Assembly: GCA_964035545.1 (NCBI GenBank)
Contig: CAXIUT010000142.1
Coordinates: 1-25,036 of the forward strand
Direction of reading: 5' to 3'
Length of the DNA: 25,036 bases
DNA from: Bugula neritina
Taxonomy: Eukaryota > Bryozoa > Gymnolaemata > Cheilostomatida > Bugulidae
Positions 21,387-25,036 of the stretch are shown here, one piece after another. Position 1 is the first letter of the stretch, and each line of letters begins with the position of its first letter. Position numbers and translations under genes: made by a program. The notes under the pieces were generated by a model that was not told the DNA's origin, made no database searches, and saw only the letters and a program-made list of their open reading frames with translations.

Positions 21387-23740
21387 ATGTCATCTGTAAA
21401 CCGAGTCCTCAAAAAAAGAAGATAGGCCCAAGCCTCAGTAGAATCCAATGTTCTATCTCAACAGCATATTAACTCACCACAAAAAGAAACCCATCACCAA
21501 AACCAACAATCTCTTTATAATCCCTAAAGATAAAAACAATACGAATAATATGCAGAATACGCTCAATACAACCCATCAACATTCTAGTTTTCAAACAACT
21601 ATCTTCCCAGCTCACTCAGTCTCTTCAATAAATACAGATCTCCCATGAGTTGCTTTATCAACCCGATCAATCTCGATCTAGAATATGTTTAATAAAATGC
21701 TAGCAATATTCCCAGGTGTAACAGTTGTAGAGCCTATATGAACTACTACAACCAAACTACAAACAAAGGATTCAAATGCTTTTTGTGCAACAGATAAAAT
21801 ATCTATGAATTCCAATATCAACCATCACAAGATCTTGTATAAATCAACAGTCCCAACTATCTAGTCGATGGTGCCAACGGGTAAAATCTATTTTAAGTAG
21901 AGTTTACAATGCTATTCCACCAGAACTTACCTATATCTTTGTAATTGACGTATCTAAGGAAGCAGCTTCGTGTAAGATGTTGAATTATATGATCACTGTT
22001 ATGAAAGATGTCTTATCGAGGTAAAGTCTTGATGATACCTTAATATACTTCTACACCTATGATGATAACCTTCATTAGTATGATTTTTCTGGAGAATAAG
22101 CCTAAAGAACCATCATGGATCCTTCACTAACAGCTGAATCGAGATCTAAAGATAACTCTTTGGGATAAATTAGAGTATTTTTATCATTATTTAGGATAAA
22201 CTATTCGCCCTTTTAGACTCTCTTTAAGAACTAGCATAAAAAAACACAAAGCATAACAGTTCTTTTTATAAAGTTATGACTTATGTCTATGAGAGTGTCA
22301 AGCACACAGGAGGGAAGATATTTTTATTCCAAGCAAATGAAGCTATTATTGGTGAAGACTTTGTCAATGAGAACTTTAAATGGAGCACAAATCCACAATA
22401 AAATAACATAAGATGTAAATCTCTTTTAGAATCGAAAAATAAACTATTCTTTAATAAATTTGTTCAACCCATGCTTGGTGAAAATATCTCTATTTCTTTT
22501 TTCATTTTTGCTAGAGCAAAAAAAAACATTAAAACCCTTTCTGATACTTGCAAACTTACCAATTCAGAACTGATGCACTACAATAAAGATAGCTAAGAAT
22601 AACTAACTAAATTTTATTACGATCTTTATCATCTTTTAGGTAGCACATACTACATCGATACAAGAGTAGAGTTCATTATTTCATCAGGTTGGTACTATAC
22701 TGCAGTCTATGGCAATCTATATCGTCTAAAAGAATACATAACTTTCAAATTTTGTCACTTCTAAGATTCGAAAAGAGTATGTGCTGTTTTTCTGCCACAA
22801 GATGGATTCAATGCAACTCCATATTTTTCTATTCAAATAGTAACCAACTACATCTACAAAAGAAAACACTTCATGACTGTAAATACAGCTGTAGTGCCCT
22901 TTACTACCAGCATTGATCGACTCTTCTAAAATATTAATATTCAAATAACAGGCTCCACTTTCTTCAAAATATATCTTTCAAGTCTCAGACTGGAAGATCT
23001 CACAACTTGCAAAAATAAATATGTCAAACATGCCGGTCAAATCTGGAAAGCAGCTTTTTAATTCTACAAAGGAGTAATTTTTATTTTATTCAGAATTATC
23101 CGCCAGAATTTAGAGCCATGATTCTCTCCTTCCTGGCTTTCTTAAAAAATTATCACTCACAAATAGACATGATCAATGATTCCAACGCCTTCGAAAAAAT
23201 AATCTCACAAAGAAATCTATTGCAAAGCTGCAACTATCTAGATCTCAATACCTACTTCTCACCTTATCTCTTTGATCTCACTACTATTGGATAAGATCGC
23301 TGTCTTGCTGATAATTTTATCTATCCTGATCCATGTGATCTACATTTTTCTTCAGTCAAAGAAGGAGTCTTCCTTCTAGATTGCGGATATGCTCTATATC
23401 TCTTTCTAGCCAGACAATATCATCCTAATTATTGCTTGGCTCTTTTTGGAAAAGATAAACTACTAAAAACAGATAAAGTCAATTAAGATACAATCATCAA
23501 CCAAGGAAATAAATATAGTTAGCAAGTACTTGAATTAATTCGAGTCCTCAGATAGTATTTATAAAATTATTTAGATCTAAGACATATGGCTGGGCTCCTT
23601 TACACATTGTTCGCTGTGGATAAAATACATAACAAGAGAAGAACTTCTACTTAAATTTCTATGAATAAAAATACCCATAATTCAAAACCTATAAATTAAA
23701 TTTCTAAGAGTTTACCAGCATGCTCAGCAAAGCCTATTGA
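21387..23740 (+). CDS. SEC24: Sec24-type COPII coat subunit
   Basis: Five exons (21387-21880, 21901-22174, 22195-23073, 23094-23554, 23575-23740) with four 20-nt introns give 757 aa. The Asn/Gln-rich N-terminus (about 75 aa) is shorter than in yeast or animal Sec24. A zinc finger follows: Cys111, Cys114, Cys131 and Cys134 in RCNSCRAYMN...CFLCN. The trunk domain begins with AIPPELTYIFVIDVSKEA. The beta-barrel/helical region includes SSLRLEDLTTCKN and FEFYKGNYPPEFRAMIL. The gelsolin-like end has VFLLDCGYALYLFLAR and the HIVRCGENT...LNFEEFTSML terminus. Sec24 selects cargo for ER-to-Golgi vesicles as a Sec23 partner; Sec24 rather than Sec23 is my reading of the zinc-finger flank. All introns fall where conserved sequence fixes the join. 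Confidence 0.9.
21881..21900 (+). other. SEC24: 20-nt intron 1 in SEC24
   Basis: Starts GTAAAATC and ends AAGTAG. Splicing completes a Gly codon (GG|A) in DGANGVYNAIPPELTYIF, linking zinc finger to trunk domain. Confidence 0.93.
22175..22194 (+). other. SEC24: 20-nt intron 2 in SEC24
   Basis: Starts GTATTTTT and ends ATTTAG (phase 0). Joins SLGEIR to DKLFALLDSLEEL; retention leads to a TGA. Confidence 0.92.
23074..23093 (+). other. SEC24: 20-nt intron 3 in SEC24
   Basis: Starts GTAATTTT and ends ATTCAG (phase 0). Joins FEFYKG to NYPPEFRAMILSFL; retention leads to a TGA. Confidence 0.92.
23555..23574 (+). other. SEC24: 20-nt intron 4 in SEC24
   Basis: Starts GTATTTAT and ends ATTTAG. Splicing completes a TA|A codon (Glu) in VLRESKTYGWAPLHIV, which leads into the conserved C-terminus. 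Confidence 0.92.
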
Positions 23741-23808
23741 TTGTATGTTTACCTCAAGTAGTATTATTAAAGAATTAAACTATAAATATGAACTTAAACT
23801 TTAATTAT

Positions 23809-24093
23809 ATGGATATAACACCATAAAGCGATAAACTAAAAGCCCTCAACCTCATCGGACAAATCATGGAAGTACAAACTGGTAGCACTAAGCTCAAAGG
23901 ATAAGTATTCTACTTCAATGAGAAAGTTCTCATACTCAAAAACAATAAATAATATCTCTTCATCAACATCAATAAGTACGAATAGCTACAAATCAATTGC
24001 CAAATAGAACAAAATAACTCAGAAAAACTCAAATAAACTCTCAAACAAGATATTGTCAAACCCACTGACCTTCTATCCTACATTTTAGAATGA
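23809..24093 (+). CDS. Small Sm/LSM-like protein (94 aa), tentative
   Basis: A single frame of 94 aa from ATG 23809 to TGA 24091-24093, 68 nt after SEC24 on the same strand and the last gene before the second internal telomere array. Residues about 15-55 (LIGQIMEVQTGSTKLKG, EVFYFNEKVLILKNN, KEYLFINI) look like five short beta strands with G-x-(V/I) and LKG-(E/Q)-V, as in the Sm fold of LSM12-like proteins. The C-terminal half is polar and helical. The length fits a single Sm-like domain, but similarity is too short to be certain, and it could equally be an unrelated small beta protein. Confidence 0.6.
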
Positions 24094-24719
<626 letters not shown>

Positions 24720-24888
24720 ACAAAGAATCAAATAATATCCCTTTTGTTTATATATCCTAATTATATACTATCCTATTCATCCTCAAAAATAAATTTTAAA
24801 TATCATTCGGTCATTCATTCATTTATCTTAGAGAATTTATCAAATATAATTCATTGTTTAGAATTAATAAGGGTTTATTTGATTTATA
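24720..24888. other. Right subtelomeric region, no gene
   Basis: About 170 nt of AT-rich sequence between the BDP1 stop codon and the terminal telomere; no ORF, repeat or RNA gene seen. Confidence 0.6.
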
Positions 24889-25036
24889 GGGGTTGGGGTT
24901 GGGGTTGGGGTTGGGGTTGGGGTTGGGGTTGGGGTTGGGGTTGGGGTTGGGGTTGGGGTTGGGGTTGGGGTTGGGGGTTGGGGTTGGGGTTGGGGTTGGG
25001 GTTGGGGTTGGGGTTGGGGTTGGGGTTGGGGTTGGG
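24889..25036 (+). repeat. Right terminal telomere, G4T2 repeats
   Basis: About 24 GGGGTT units running to the end of the sequence, with one G5 variant near 24973-24977. Orientation is correct for a right chromosome end. Together with the C4A2 array at base 1 it makes the sequence telomere-to-telomere. Confidence 0.97.

Overview
ORGANISM. The window is a piece of ciliate macronuclear DNA, and several signs point to a peritrich-type ciliate (Oligohymenophorea). It opens with a C4A2 telomere (1-92) and closes with a G4T2 telomere (24889-25036). TGA is the only stop codon. In-frame TAA and TAG occur throughout every gene, and at invariant kinase positions they stand where glutamate is required: the alpha-C glutamates, the APE/SPE glutamate, and the YKEAF and GELL motifs. 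TAA/TAG = Glu is the known peritrich nuclear code. Read that way, the window holds 16 protein genes, one 5'-truncated gene included. Most are uninterrupted or carry introns of almost constant length: 13 of 15 inferred introns are exactly 20 nt with GTA...AG ends.

LAYOUT. Three blocks each end rightward in a G4T2 array. Block 1 (1-11687) looks like a complete small chromosome: left telomere, a SAPS-domain phosphatase subunit (+), a DENN-domain protein (-), a basic unknown (-), a small unknown (-), a coiled-coil protein (+), an unknown 246-aa protein (-), a NEK kinase (-), a 744-aa coiled-coil protein (+), then a 63-nt G4T2 array only about 55 nt after the last stop codon. Block 2 (11688-24316) begins with about 710 nt without a supported gene, not with C4A2. 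It then carries a BET bromodomain protein (+), a SHIPPO-repeat (STPGP) protein (+), a coiled-coil protein (-), a MAPK-like kinase (-), a coiled-coil protein (+), a multi-pass family-2 glycosyltransferase (+), Sec24 (+), a 94-aa Sm-like protein (+) and an 83-nt G4T2 array. Block 3 (24317-25036) holds only the 3' part of a BDP1 (TFIIIB B'') gene, its coding frame cut at the G4T2 array, and then the terminal telomere.

HOW IT FITS TOGETHER. This is a densely packed set of housekeeping genes (COPII coat, Pol III initiation, chromatin reader, PP6 regulation, DENN/Rab GEF) and probable ciliary or cytoskeletal genes (NEK, MAPK-like, SHIPPO, several coiled coils), with no sign of operons. Convergent genes are separated by only 32-34 nt between stop codons. 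The longest gene-free stretch inside a block is the divergent promoter region 17614-18317. I see no rRNA, tRNA, CRISPR or transposon.

MAIN POINTS FOR A SECOND LOOK. These are the glutamate reading of TAA/TAG, the near-constant 20-nt introns, and the two internal telomere arrays, both in right-end orientation and each followed by unique sequence. The arrays could be genuine interstitial telomeric DNA, telomere-healed or fused chromosomes, or an assembly/amplification chimera.
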